A program made the translations under genes and the position numbers. From an uncultured Prevotella sp. (GTDB lineage: Bacteria > Bacteroidota > Bacteroidia > Bacteroidales > Bacteroidaceae), in NCBI GenBank assembly GCA_937906495.1, contig CALCVT010000140.1, positions 1 through 64,000 on the forward strand: a stretch of DNA of 64,000 nucleotides. The letters run 5' to 3'. Shown here piece by piece: positions 9,636 to 19,436 of this stretch (the stretch's first letter is position 1; every line of letters begins with the position of its first letter). The notes beneath the pieces were generated by a model. The model was given only the letters and a program-made list of their open reading frames with translations, ran no database searches and was not told where the DNA came from.

Positions 9636-10379
9636 ATGATCAAGAAGATTCTTGTTTCGCAGCCGAAACCCACTTCCGAAAAATCTCCCTACTTTGACAT
9701 TGAGGCTAAAGAGAATGTAGAGTTCACGTTTCATCCTTTTATCAAAATTGAAGGACTTTCAGCCCGTGAATTCCGCCAGCAAAAGGTACAGATTCTTGAC
9801 CACACGGCCATCGTGTTCAACTCTCGCCACGCAGTAGACTTCTTCTTTACGCTCTGCAAGGAACTTCGCGTAACGCTTCCGGAAGATATGAAGTACTTTG
9901 CCATTTCGGAAACGATTTCATTGTACATTCAAAAATATGTACTTTACCGTAAGCGCAAGGCCTTCTGGGGAAACAACGGCACATGGTCGGATTTGGTTGC
10001 CGTAATGGCCAAGCACAAAACCGAAAAGTACCTCATCCCTCTGTCGGATGTCCACAGCGACGACGTGGCACAGATGCTTGATGCCAAAAAGCTCAAACAC
10101 ACAGAATGTGTCATGTATCGCACGGTCAGCAACGACTATCCGAAGGACAAACCCTTCGACTTCGACATGCTGGTGTTCTTTACGCCTGCTGGAGTAGAGT
10201 CGCTGCTCAAAAACTTCCCCGACTTCAAACAAGGCGAAACACGTCTGGCCTGCTTTGGCCCCTCGACCAAAAAAGCCATTGAAGATGCCGGGTTGCGTTG
10301 CGACCTGCCCGCACCTACCCCCGAGGCACGCTCCATGACTGCTGCCATCGAAAATTACCTGAAAGAGCAAAAGGGATAA
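9636..10379 (+). CDS. hemD: Uroporphyrinogen-III synthase
   Basis: A 247-residue cytoplasmic enzyme that cyclises hydroxymethylbilane to uroporphyrinogen III in tetrapyrrole synthesis. HemD sequences are poorly conserved, but the two-lobed pattern is visible: VFNSRHAVDFFF in the first lobe, and VFFTPAGVESLLKNFP with LACFGPSTKKAIEDAG in the second, the usual C-terminal HEM4 signature. Placement next to a DUF4271 gene is typical. No other haem genes lie in the window. Confidence 0.85.
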   Translation: MIKKILVSQPKPTSEKSPYFDIEAKENVEFTFHPFIKIEGLSAREFRQQKVQILDHTAIVFNSRHAVDFFFTLCKELRVTLPEDMKYFAISETISLYIQKYVLYRKRKAFWGNNGTWSDLVAVMAKHKTEKYLIPLSDVHSDDVAQMLDAKKLKHTECVMYRTVSNDYPKDKPFDFDMLVFFTPAGVESLLKNFPDFKQGETRLACFGPSTKKAIEDAGLRCDLPAPTPEARSMTAAIENYLKEQKG

Positions 10380-10402
10380 AAAATCCCAAAAACCACATAC
10401 CG

Positions 10403-10448
10403 AGTGGCTACGCCTACAGCAAGTATCCCTGCCGCTGGCGTAGCCACT
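10403..10448 (+). terminator. Hairpin after hemD
   Basis: A perfect 12-bp inverted repeat (10403-10414 with 10437-10448), extended by a short CAGC/GCTG pairing inside, lies 23 nt after the hemD stop. It is followed by only a short T-containing tail, so termination may be partial. Confidence 0.5.
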
Positions 10449-10522
10449 TTCTGTTGGCAAGCAAAGTGGCTGCCAATAGCGCTTTAAATAGCCCGTTCTT
10501 AAAATAACCTACCTCTTCAGTC

Positions 10523-10969
10523 ATGCATTTCAACACCTTCCGCAAACCCGAACACCTCTGCCACGACAAAGCTATTAAAGAACTTTTCAGCGCAGGGAGC
10601 AAATCGTTCACGATTTATCCTATACGGGCCACATTCCGAACCATGGTATACAGCGGAAACGGACCGCGTGTCAAAGTTTTGTTAAGTGTTTCGAAACGAC
10701 GACTCAAGCATGCCGTTGACCGAAACCGGGCAAAACGTCAACTGCGCGAAGCATACCGCCTTCAGAAAACCATACTGAACAATGCTCTGCCCGAAAACAC
10801 GGCTGTTAATATTGCCTTTATTTGGCTGGCCGAAGCCCCTATCCTCACCTACAAGGTCATGGAGCGCATGCAAACCATACTGACACGATGTGGAGAGTAC
10901 ATACAGCGCGAACAACCTGCCAATACCGAGATATGTAACTCAGAATGTAGCGATAACACCCAGACATAG
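10523..10969 (+). CDS. rnpA: Ribonuclease P protein component
   Basis: A basic 148-residue protein that helps the RNase P RNA cleave tRNA 5' leaders. The family signature is clear near residues 55-75: [22 protein letters not shown] followed by QLREAYR, the RNR basic helix that contacts RNA. It begins with the [14 protein letters not shown] segment, equivalent to the usual start of the domain. The yidD gene follows after 26 nt, the standard rnpA-yidD pairing. The usual neighbour rpmH is not here. Confidence 0.93.
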   Translation: MHFNTFRKPEHLCHDKAIKELFSAGSKSFTIYPIRATFRTMVYSGNGPRVKVLLSVSKRRLKHAVDRNRAKRQLREAYRLQKTILNNALPENTAVNIAFIWLAEAPILTYKVMERMQTILTRCGEYIQREQPANTEICNSECSDNTQT

Positions 10970-10995
10970 CCACCAACCACTGCCAATCAACTGCT

Positions 10996-11205
10996 ATGAA
11001 AAAGCTTCTTATCCTCCCTATCCGCTTTTATCAATGCTACATCTCGCCCATGCTGCCACCGGCATGCAGGTATACACCTACCTGTTCGCAGTATGCCATT
11101 GAAGCTATCGAAAAACATGGTCCCATCAAAGGGCTATACCTGGCAATACGCCGCATTATGCGTTGCCACCCCTGGGGCGGAAGCGGATACGACCCTGTAC
11201 CTTGA
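10996..11205 (+). CDS. yidD: Membrane protein insertion efficiency factor YidD
   Basis: A 69-residue protein of the YidD/haemolysin family, thought to help YidC insert inner-membrane proteins. The whole family pattern is present: an amphipathic start with [18 protein letters not shown] in the middle and [12 protein letters not shown] at the C-terminus. It is translated right after rnpA. Confidence 0.95.
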   Translation: MKKLLILPIRFYQCYISPMLPPACRYTPTCSQYAIEAIEKHGPIKGLYLAIRRIMRCHPWGGSGYDPVP

Positions 11206-11247
11206 AAATACAGCATCCGGATTAGTTTCTGTACAAACCTCTGCAAG

Positions 11248-11886
11248 ATGAAAGACTATGAACCTCTTACAGCCAGTACCCCCCTCTGCCCCATACGCAT
11301 GAGTCTTCCTCCTGCCGGCACCCCCGACTTCGACTTTCACACCCACAATCTTCAAGCCACACCGGGTCGGGCCTTAGTTTGCATTCCCCCACACTGGCTG
11401 ATTAACCCCACTGCCTTTAAACCACGCCAGGGCGTACTTTATGCTGCAGGCATACATCCGTGGGACACAGCCAACAGCAACTGTACGACACTGGCCATGA
11501 CCCAACTTCCTACCCTCCTCAGCCACCCCCAGGTAGTAGCACTGGGCGAATGTGGGCTCGATGCTCTATGGGGAGCAGACCTTTATGTTCAAGAGAAGAT
11601 TCTTGTAGAACAGCTCAAACTTGCCGAACAATACAAACTACCCGTTGTACTCCACGCCGTACGCACCACCGACCGCCTGTTACGCCTGCACAAGCAATTA
11701 AAGCCTACATGCCAATGGACTATTCACGGCTTTAGAGGAGGTGCAGCCACAGCCCGACAACTCCTAAACGCCGGATTCGACCTCAGTTTCGGAAAAAAAT
11801 ACAACGCCGAAGCTTACGACCTAACTCCCGATACCCGCAAACGCTACGAAACCGACGACCCTCTCAGCCCCGAAGACATGCCCTAA
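11248..11886 (+). CDS. TatD-like metal-dependent hydrolase
   Basis: A 212-residue amidohydrolase-fold protein. Characterised TatD proteins are Mg-dependent 3'-5' DNA/RNA exonucleases. Metal-ligand motifs can be followed along the chain: DFHTHN near residue 30, ALGECGLD near residue 97, VVLHAVR, TIHGFRG, and a final TDDP. It is shorter than classical TatD (about 260 residues), but short forms after yidD are common in Bacteroidales. A second possible start is ATG 11299, which leaves all motifs intact. Confidence 0.8.
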   Translation: MKDYEPLTASTPLCPIRMSLPPAGTPDFDFHTHNLQATPGRALVCIPPHWLINPTAFKPRQGVLYAAGIHPWDTANSNCTTLAMTQLPTLLSHPQVVALGECGLDALWGADLYVQEKILVEQLKLAEQYKLPVVLHAVRTTDRLLRLHKQLKPTCQWTIHGFRGGAATARQLLNAGFDLSFGKKYNAEAYDLTPDTRKRYETDDPLSPEDMP

Positions 11887-12092
11887 AACCACTATCCGAA
11901 TCACCACACAAGGCCCCATGCCCTTAAAACTACCAGCCTGCCGTAACCACCCAGCGCATTAGCATTTATAACAGCATACACCAACCCCTCAAAATACACC
12001 TAAACACCTTTTGAGCTACGGCAAAACAGGTTGGTTAGTCGGAAAAGTAGCGAAAAAACACTTATTTACTTCCTTTTGCGACCACTTTGACG

Positions 12093-12100
12093 TAACTTTG
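12093..12100 (+). promoter_or_regulatory. -7 box of the tyrS promoter
   Basis: TAACTTTG matches the -7 consensus and predicts a leader of about 100 nt before tyrS. The 11887-12206 stretch holds this promoter and otherwise nothing recognisable; no T-box structure is apparent. Confidence 0.55.
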
Positions 12101-12206
12101 CAAAAGCATACGGAATATAGAAACGACAACACGCAACAACCGCTGCACGCCTATAAGCCATACACTACCCATCAACCCGATATAAACCTCTAACAATATA
12201 CAAACA

Positions 12207-13502
12207 ATGAACTTTGTTGACGAACTCAAATGGCGCGGCATGCTCCACCAAATGATGCCGGGCACCGAAGAACTCCTTGAAAAGGAAATGGTTACGGCAT
12301 ACGTGGGCATTGACCCTACGGCCGACTCCTTGCACATTGGCCACCTATGCTCGGTCATGATGTTGCGCCACTTCCAGCGCGCCGGACACAAACCGCTGGC
12401 ACTGGTTGGAGGAGCTACCGGCATGATTGGCGACCCTTCGGGAAAAAGTGCCGAACGCAACCTGCTGACCGAGGAGGTTCTGCGTCATAACGTAGCCAGC
12501 ATCAAAAAACAGCTGGCACACTTTCTCGACTTTGACTCTGACGCCCCCAATGCTGCCGAACTGGTAAACAATTACGACTGGATGAAGGATTTTACCTTCC
12601 TTGACTTTGCACGCGAGGTGGGCAAGCACATCACAGTTAACTATATGATGGCCAAAGACAGCGTAAAAAAACGCCTTAACGGCGAAGCACGCGACGGACT
12701 GTCATTCACCGAGTTTACCTACCAGCTCTTGCAGGGATACGACTTCCTTCACCTCTACCAGGAAAAGAACTGCAAACTGCAAATGGGTGGTTCCGACCAA
12801 TGGGGAAACATCACCACTGGTTCTGAACTTATTCGACGCACACTGGGCGCAGAGGCCGAAGCCTTTGCACTTACCTGCCCGCTTATTACCAAGGCTGACG
12901 GCAAAAAGTTTGGCAAAACCGAGCAGGGCAACGTATGGCTCGACCGCCGATACACTACCCCCTACAAGTTCTACCAGTTCTGGCTGAACGTGGGTGACGA
13001 AGAGGCTGAACGCTACATCAAAATCTTTACAAGCCTGAGCCACGAAGAAATTGATGCGCTCATTGCCGAACACCGCAACGACCCCGGAAAACGCTCCCTC
13101 CAAAAACGACTGGGCGAAGAAGTTACCTGCATGGTACACAGCCGCGAGGACTACGAACTGGCACTCGAGGCTTCGAACATCTTGTTTGGAAAAGCCACCA
13201 AAGAGAGTCTGCTCAAACTCGACGAAGATACGCTGCTGAGCGTGTTCGATGGTGTGCCGCAATTCGAGGTAAGCCGTGAACAAGCCATTGGAGCCAAAGC
13301 GGTAGACCTCTTTGCCGAAACAACCAAATGCTTTGCATCGAAAGGCGAAATGCGCAAACTTACTCAAGGTGGCGGTGTCAGCATGAACAAAGAAAAACTC
13401 AGTGCCTTCGATCAGGAAATTACCGAAAACGACCTTATTAACGGCAAATACCTCCTTGTACAGCGAGGCAAAAAGAACTACTACCTCATTACCGTTAAAT
13501 AA
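12207..13502 (+). CDS. tyrS: Tyrosyl-tRNA synthetase
   Basis: A 431-residue class I synthetase that charges tRNA-Tyr. The HIGH motif is at residues 43-46 (SLHIGH) and the KMSKS equivalent is KFGKT near residue 234. GGSDQWGN, the tyrosine-pocket segment, lies in between. A C-terminal S4-like RNA-binding region (about residues 360-425) is present. The length is normal. It is preceded by its own -7 box and followed by a strong terminator. Confidence 0.96.
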   Translation: MNFVDELKWRGMLHQMMPGTEELLEKEMVTAYVGIDPTADSLHIGHLCSVMMLRHFQRAGHKPLALVGGATGMIGDPSGKSAERNLLTEEVLRHNVASIKKQLAHFLDFDSDAPNAAELVNNYDWMKDFTFLDFAREVGKHITVNYMMAKDSVKKRLNGEARDGLSFTEFTYQLLQGYDFLHLYQEKNCKLQMGGSDQWGNITTGSELIRRTLGAEAEAFALTCPLITKADGKKFGKTEQGNVWLDRRYTTPYKFYQFWLNVGDEEAERYIKIFTSLSHEEIDALIAEHRNDPGKRSLQKRLGEEVTCMVHSREDYELALEASNILFGKATKESLLKLDEDTLLSVFDGVPQFEVSREQAIGAKAVDLFAETTKCFASKGEMRKLTQGGGVSMNKEKLSAFDQEITENDLINGKYLLVQRGKKNYYLITVK

Positions 13503-13530
13503 CAGGCAATCTTTTTCCTTTGATTACTTA

Positions 13531-13563
13531 TAAGCCCGGCCTTTATGGTCGGGCTTATTTTTA
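13531..13563 (+). terminator. Terminator after tyrS
   Basis: TAAGCCCGGCC (13531-13541) pairs with GGTCGGGCTTA (13547-13557) around a TTTAT loop, and TTTTTAT follows. It is a strong intrinsic terminator 28 nt after the tyrS stop. Confidence 0.85.
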
Positions 13564-14065
13564 TCCCCGACCATTTCAGTTATAAAAGACCGAAAACTAA
13601 CACTCGCACACAAACACAAAGCTACAGCCTACGGAGCGATACATTTGCCAGGCTGCCAACAATCACATACTACCACCACACACTACCCACGCTAAACCCT
13701 GCCCTAATCCAGCTCCAAACTATTCAACCTAACCTTAACCTACTGCCCGCACCAACAACCCGCGTAAACAACCATATACCTCATATTGAAAGCAATACCT
13801 CCTGAACTTTACAAACAAGACCCAGCCTTCAAAAGACTCTGCCAACAACTACACACAAAAGCATCAACATTAAAAAAAACACCATATTCTGAAATATATA
13901 CCCAACAAATTAGACACATCCATTTTACATAAATGTAATGCCCTTAAAAGCACCAAAGTGTCAACCTTTATTTAAAATTATGTTGAAGAACATAATTTGA
14001 CGCTCATTTATCATGTCTATTATGCATTTATGGCACATAAATTATCTATATATCTAAAAAAGCCC
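13564..14065. other. Long intergenic stretch ahead of the SusC/D locus
   Basis: About 500 bp without a believable gene. The plus strand between 13570 and 13880 is strikingly poor in G and rich in A and C; the only frame there (13545-13805) has low-complexity composition and no recognisable product. From about 13880 the sequence becomes AT-rich up to the SusC promoter. A regulatory role is possible, but no operator could be identified. Confidence 0.5.
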
Positions 14066-14073
14066 TATCTTTG
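14066..14073 (+). promoter_or_regulatory. -7 box of the SusC/D locus promoter
   Basis: TATCTTTG is a perfect -7 match, with transcription predicted to start near 14080, leaving a short leader of about 36 nt before susC. The -33 region is poor, which is common for promoters that need an activator. Confidence 0.6.
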
Positions 14074-14116
14074 CCGAAAAATAACCCTATACTTAACATT
14101 CAGACCTTGAATCTGT

Positions 14117-17100
14117 ATGATAAACTCAACCTATCACAACTTACCCACATTGCGCAAGCTTGTTCCCCTGCTGCTATTAGTGCCCTCGAGCGGTATGGCA
14201 GCCAGCAACACCTTGCTTGCGTCTGAGGTTCTTTCCCAGGTTACAGCCTCCGAATCTGCCTCCTATGCTCCCCAGCAACAGCGCAAGATAACCGGTCGCG
14301 TAACTGACCAAACAGGTGAACCCTTAGTCGGAGCCACCATCGTAGTAAAAGGTACCAAAAACCTGACACTGACAGATGCCGACGGTAAGTTCAGTTTAAA
14401 CATCCCCGCCGGGCACGAAGAAATTGTGGTAACCTACATTGGAGCTAAAGCACAAACCATCAAACTCGAAGGACGCACCACACTTGACGTGCAACTTAAC
14501 ACCGGCGACAACGAACTCAACGAGGTAGTTGTAACAGCTCTCGGTATTGAACGCAAACCCGACGAACTGACCTATGCCACTCAAAAAGTAAAGGGCGACG
14601 AGCTGACCCGCGCCAAAGACGCCAACTTTATCAATGCCCTGCAAGGTAAAACTGCAGGTTTGGTCATTACCCCAAACGCCTCGGGTGCAGGTGGTTCTTC
14701 AAAACTCATATTGCGCGGTAGCGGCTCAATTCTCGGTAACAACGAACCCCTTATTGTGGTAGATGGTGTGCCCATGGCCGACTTGCGCAGCAACCAAATT
14801 GGCGATGCCCTGCTCTCGGGCGGTAATGCTACCGACGGCGGCGATGCCCTTTCGAACATCAACCCCGATGATATTGACAACATTACCATCCTAAAGGGTG
14901 CCAACGCTGCAGCCCTCTACGGTTCGAAAGCAGCCAATGGTGTGGTAATGATTACTACCAAGCGTGGACGCGAAGGCAAGGTACAACTCAGCGTATCGAG
15001 TTCGATGCTGATTGAAACTCCGCTCGTGACACCTAAGTTCCAAAACACCTTTGGTGCCAATGTTGAAGATTTTGCCAACACCTGGTACAACCCGAACACA
15101 CCCTTCACTGACCGCCGTTTGAGTATGTACTCATGGGGCTCGGCTATCGGCCGCCTTTCGCAAAACGCGCTCAAGGCTGTTCCCTATGCACGCAATGCAG
15201 CTATGGACAATGTGGGCGAATTTCTGCAAACAGCTACCAACTTCAACAATACCATTTCAGCCTCGTTCGGATCTGAAAAAGCATCAAACTACCTGTCGTA
15301 CAGCAATACCAACTCCAACGGTATTATTCCCGGCAACAAGTTCAACCGCCACATTCTCTCCTTCCGCGAAAACATCCGTCTGTTCAACAACAAGGTTGAG
15401 GTGAGCCTCTCGGGTAACTATATTTATCAGGATGCCAAGAACCGCCCGGGTTCAGGTATTTATGCCAACCCCTTGTACGACCTTTACCTGATGCCCCGTA
15501 ATGCCGATATCCGCTACTTTAAGCATAACTCTGAGGCTTACGGACAACTTTATTACATCAACGCTGTTAATGGTGTATACCCCAAAGCATCGGCCGAAGG
15601 CCCCATCCAACTATGGCCCTGGAGCAGCGAGGAAAACCGCAACTCGCCCTACTGGTACCAACGCCGCTTGCTTCGCGACCAAATACGCGAGCGTTTTTAC
15701 GGAACGGTAGGTGTAAAGGTTGACATTTGGGACGGACTCTCGGCACAGGCCCACTTCAAGGTTGACCGCACCAAGGATACGCACGAAACCAAGACCTACC
15801 AGGGTACACGCGCCAAAACTTTCTACAACTCAATTCATGAGTATAACAAGAGTGAAACCAACGAAATATACGCCGACTTTTTGGTAAGCTACGCCAAACG
15901 CGTGCGCGACTTTGACCTGAACGCCAACTTTGGTGGTTCGACTCGCAAGGAAAACACCAACTACATGGGCTGGAACTACTGGATGGCCGACTCTACCAGT
16001 ACGCCCAACGTGTTCGACCCCTCGAACGTAATTACTTCAAAAGGCGACGGCGCACATGTGCCGGTAACCAAGACACAGGCCGAAGACTGGGAAAACTCGC
16101 TCTATGCCACCCTCTCGCTGGGCTATCGCGAAATGGCCTTCCTCGATGCCACCTGGCGTTCCGACTGGTCGCGTGTATACACTCAGTTCCACGACTTTGG
16201 TACAGGCGATAAGTTCTACTCCTACTACAGCGTAGGCGGTAACGTGTTGCTCAACAAACTGCTGAAACTGCCCGAAGACTTCTTTATCAACCATTCAAAG
16301 GTACGCTTGTCGTACTCAGAAGTAGGTAATGCCATCCCCAACCAGGACTACTACGCCTACTTCCATGCCTTTGCCACCGGCAACATTACGGCATCGCAAT
16401 ACCGCAACTTTGCCACTAAGCCGCTGCCCGAAACCGTACGCTCCACAGAGTTAGGTATCGACTTGCGCATGTTCAACGACAAGTTGCTCTTCGACTTTAC
16501 CTTCTACAACTCAGTCATGCTTCACCAATGGTTGCCTCAAGCTGCAGCTACTGGTGGTTCGCTACCTCTGAACTCGGGTAAAATCCGCAACCGTGGTTTC
16601 GAAACCACACTCTCTTATAACTTCCAGCTCCCTTCGTGCAACTTTAGTTGGAAAACGGCGCTGAACTACTCATATAACAAGAACGAGATTCTGGAAACCT
16701 ACGGCGATACGGACACTCCCATTATTACCGACCTGGTTTACCAAGGCGGACTCAAAGCCCGCTACGAAGTGGGCAAGCCCTACGGCGAACTTTACGGACG
16801 TGGTTTCCTCTATGGTGCCGATGGTAAGATTCAACTCGACGGTGATGGAGTACCCATGCTAAGCGGTACTTACGACACTTATCTGGGTAATGCCAACTCG
16901 CCCCACCACCTGGGTTGGAGCAATACCTTTACCTGGAAGAATCTGAGTTTCTACTTCTTGATTGATGGTAAGATTGGCGGCAACGTCATCTCTTACACTG
17001 AAGCCTTGATGGATGCTTACGGCGTATCGGAACGCACGGGTAAGGCCCGCAAGTCGGGTATCACCTACCTGAAGAAGAGTGTAGTAGGCGGTGTCGAAGT

Positions 17101-17446
17101 CATGCAGAGTGTTCCTGGCATTAAATTGCCCGACGGACAAATTGTATCGGCTCAAGACTACTACCAAAAGATTGGTATGGGCGAACCACTGCTGACCGAA
17201 TATACCTACTCGGCCACCAACTTCCGCCTGCGTGAAGCCTCGTTGGGTTACACCTTCCGCAACTTATTCGGCGAACAGCGCGACTTGAGTGTATCGTTTG
17301 TAGCCCGAAACCTCTTCTTTATCTACAAGGATTCACCGGTTGACCCAGACATCTCGGTATCGACCAGCAACTCGTACAGCGGTATCGATGCCTTCAGTAT
17401 GCCCAGCACCCGTAGTTTTGGTCTGACCATCAAGGCCACCTTCTAA
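14117..17446 (+). CDS. SusC/RagA-type TonB-dependent outer-membrane transporter
   Basis: An 1109-residue outer-membrane transporter. After a signal sequence comes a carboxypeptidase-regulatory-like domain (about residues 55-130, KITGRVTDQTGEPLVGATI), a TonB box-like NEVVVTALG near residue 138, the plug domain (GKTAGLVI, LILRGSGS, PLIVVDGVPM, AALYGSKAANGVVMITTK), and a beta-barrel ending in LTIKATF with the terminal Phe typical of barrel proteins. With the SusD protein encoded next it should form the pedal-bin complex that captures and imports oligosaccharides. The neighbouring GH85 gene suggests host N-glycan fragments as the substrate (inference). There is no N-terminal extension for an anti-sigma partner. 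Confidence 0.95.
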   Translation: MINSTYHNLPTLRKLVPLLLLVPSSGMAASNTLLASEVLSQVTASESASYAPQQQRKITGRVTDQTGEPLVGATIVVKGTKNLTLTDADGKFSLNIPAGHEEIVVTYIGAKAQTIKLEGRTTLDVQLNTGDNELNEVVVTALGIERKPDELTYATQKVKGDELTRAKDANFINALQGKTAGLVITPNASGAGGSSKLILRGSGSILGNNEPLIVVDGVPMADLRSNQIGDALLSGGNATDGGDALSNINPDDIDNITILKGANAAALYGSKAANGVVMITTKRGREGKVQLSVSSSMLIETPLVTPKFQNTFGANVEDFANTWYNPNTPFTDRRLSMYSWGSAIGRLSQNALKAVPYARNAAMDNVGEFLQTATNFNNTISASFGSEKASNYLSYSNTNSNGIIPGNKFNRHILSFRENIRLFNNKVEVSLSGNYIYQDAKNRPGSGIYANPLYDLYLMPRNADIRYFKHNSEAYGQLYYINAVNGVYPKASAEGPIQLWPWSSEENRNSPYWYQRRLLRDQIRERFYGTVGVKVDIWDGLSAQAHFKVDRTKDTHETKTYQGTRAKTFYNSIHEYNKSETNEIYADFLVSYAKRVRDFDLNANFGGSTRKENTNYMGWNYWMADSTSTPNVFDPSNVITSKGDGAHVPVTKTQAEDWENSLYATLSLGYREMAFLDATWRSDWSRVYTQFHDFGTGDKFYSYYSVGGNVLLNKLLKLPEDFFINHSKVRLSYSEVGNAIPNQDYYAYFHAFATGNITASQYRNFATKPLPETVRSTELGIDLRMFNDKLLFDFTFYNSVMLHQWLPQAAATGGSLPLNSGKIRNRGFETTLSYNFQLPSCNFSWKTALNYSYNKNEILETYGDTDTPIITDLVYQGGLKARYEVGKPYGELYGRGFLYGADGKIQLDGDGVPMLSGTYDTYLGNANSPHHLGWSNTFTWKNLSFYFLIDGKIGGNVISYTEALMDAYGVSERTGKARKSGITYLKKSVVGGVEVMQSVPGIKLPDGQIVSAQDYYQKIGMGEPLLTEYTYSATNFRLREASLGYTFRNLFGEQRDLSVSFVARNLFFIYKDSPVDPDISVSTSNSYSGIDAFSMPSTRSFGLTIKATF

Positions 17447-17466
17447 CAACAAACTATCACACTGCT

Positions 17467-17503
17467 CGGAACCCGCTCATCCCCCCATCCGATGAAGGGT
17501 TCC
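17467..17503 (+). repeat. Hairpin between susC and susD
   Basis: GGAACCC and GGGTTCC form a 7-bp stem with a long C-rich loop. No T run follows. It may tune the relative amounts of SusC and SusD messages. Confidence 0.35.
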
Positions 17504-17545
17504 GGCAGTTACCAACCCATTCCTACCTCAAATTGTTTGAACAAA

Positions 17546-19420
17546 ATGTTTGAATCTTCCTTCATAAAAAGACTCACGGGCCGTGCCGCTGGAATCATGC
17601 TTGTGCTGGCTGCATCAACCAGCCTCAGCTCTTGCTATGACTCCATGCTCGATTACGAAGGCAATGCCAGCGACATCCAAACCGATGGCAACTCTTCCAG
17701 TTCGGGAACCCTGGCCTCGGTTGACCAGGCTGTTGGCTTTCTTCGCGAAGCACAGATGCTCGTAATCGATGCCCGCGAACATAAATACCAATACCAACGT
17801 TCGTTTATCAGCGACGACGTGGCCGGCTATATGTCAGCTCCTCACAACTTTGACGGCCGACTTGTATCAACCTTAGCCTTCTACTCAGGTTTTGCCTCTG
17901 GTCCTGAAGCCAACCTTCGATGGGTGGCACAACAAGTTATCCCCGTAATCCGCTCGTGCGATACACTCCAAATTGCTCCACTTTCGGCTTTAGGATCCAT
18001 CCTCTTCAGCGACGAATGTCTGCAATACACCAACGCACACGGCCCCATGGCCATTAAAGACTACAAGGCACTCAAGGAAAAACACCCGCTGACCTACCAA
18101 AAGCAAAGCGAAGTTTACTCCATACTCTTTGACGACCTTGTACGCGCCGACTCCCTGCTTGCCGAATATCAAAAAGCCCCCAATGAGGCTATCGATGCGG
18201 CCATTGTCAGCACAGACCGCATCACTCAGCAAAAGGGCGCCGAGGCTATCGTTAAGTATTGGCGTAAATATGCCAACTCGCTTATCTTGCGAATGGCTAT
18301 GACGGCTGTCGACGTAGAAGGATACACCGTTAAAATCAATAACGAAACCAAAACCGTTAAACAACTTGGCGAAGAGGCTGTACAGCGCGGTGTGCTTATG
18401 CCCGGCGACAAACCTATCGCCCTGATTTGCGGTTCGGGTACCGACGTCGGCTATCATCCGCTCTATAAAATTGCTAATAACTGGGTTGACTCACGCCTGA
18501 ATGCTAACTACCATAACTACCTGGTACGCACGCAACACCCCATTCTCGACTTTTGGTTTGCCAAAAATCAAGGCGAAATCAAAAATGCGAAAGGCGCAAC
18601 CATGGGTAAGGAAAAGCAACATCTCAGCGTGCGCTCCGGCATGAAGCTCAACACTGCCGGTATGACGGCACAAACTTACCAGTACTACTCCAAGTTCACC
18701 CTTAACTTTGCAGGCGAACCGCTCTCACTCTTCAAAGTTGAAGAAACCCAATTCCTTCTGGCCGAAGCCGCACTCAGAGGATGGGCCGTTGGCGGTAGCG
18801 ACGAAGACTTTTACAATGCCGGTATCCACGAGTTCTTCAAAAACCATGCTTTCTCTGAACAACAGTACGAAGACTATATGAAGTGGAAAGGTATGGGAAA
18901 TATTGGTACCGATGAAAATCATTATGAAGGAGCCGTATACCGCGATTTCCTCAACAATGAAAATGACTTGCCCAAGTACGAGGGATACTACAAACTCAAC
19001 AATTCGCTCGGCTTGCCTGCCAATGCCGATACCAATCCTTACCTAAACAATTCAAAGGAACAGCGCCTGCAAAAAATCATTACGCAAAAGTGGATAGCCC
19101 TCTTCCCCATGTCGCTCGTAGCATGGACAGACTATCGACGCACCGGATACCCCGTAATGTTACCCTACTGCCCCTTTGCCTATAACTACTCGGACGGTTC
19201 GCTCGACGAGCCACGCTACAACTGGAAAAACGGCAATATTACCAACGAGGGTGTAACCATCCGCCGCATTCCCTACGACACCAGCGACAGCGAAGTAGCT
19301 AAGGAAATCGAAGAATCGGCAGCTCCTGCACTCGATGCCGAAACAACCGGCCGCAGCCTCGGTGACAAGCAAGGCACCCGCCTGTGGTGGGACGTATTCC
19401 CCAAAAAGAAACTACAATAA
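17546..19420 (+). CDS. SusD/RagB-type surface glycan-binding lipoprotein
   Basis: A 624-residue lipoprotein: ATG 17546 gives a signal peptide ending in LSSC with Cys30 as the lipidation site; the upstream start at 17492 would add 18 residues without need. The helical SusD fold is suggested by ANSLILRMAM, by FKVEETQFLLAEAALRGW (a signature of the SusD C-terminal half) and by ITQKWIALFPMSLVAWTDYRRTG. It would be the lid of the SusC transporter on the cell surface, binding the glycan. It is divergent from the classical starch SusD and closer in layout to long SusD-like proteins of N-glycan loci. Confidence 0.93.
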   Translation: MFESSFIKRLTGRAAGIMLVLAASTSLSSCYDSMLDYEGNASDIQTDGNSSSSGTLASVDQAVGFLREAQMLVIDAREHKYQYQRSFISDDVAGYMSAPHNFDGRLVSTLAFYSGFASGPEANLRWVAQQVIPVIRSCDTLQIAPLSALGSILFSDECLQYTNAHGPMAIKDYKALKEKHPLTYQKQSEVYSILFDDLVRADSLLAEYQKAPNEAIDAAIVSTDRITQQKGAEAIVKYWRKYANSLILRMAMTAVDVEGYTVKINNETKTVKQLGEEAVQRGVLMPGDKPIALICGSGTDVGYHPLYKIANNWVDSRLNANYHNYLVRTQHPILDFWFAKNQGEIKNAKGATMGKEKQHLSVRSGMKLNTAGMTAQTYQYYSKFTLNFAGEPLSLFKVEETQFLLAEAALRGWAVGGSDEDFYNAGIHEFFKNHAFSEQQYEDYMKWKGMGNIGTDENHYEGAVYRDFLNNENDLPKYEGYYKLNNSLGLPANADTNPYLNNSKEQRLQKIITQKWIALFPMSLVAWTDYRRTGYPVMLPYCPFAYNYSDGSLDEPRYNWKNGNITNEGVTIRRIPYDTSDSEVAKEIEESAAPALDAETTGRSLGDKQGTRLWWDVFPKKKLQ

Positions 19421-19436
19421 TTTTATAATCTTATCT

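Noticed and set aside
13545..13805. 86-codon frame after tyrS
   Set aside because: It begins inside the terminator hairpin and its product is low-complexity with no recognisable features.
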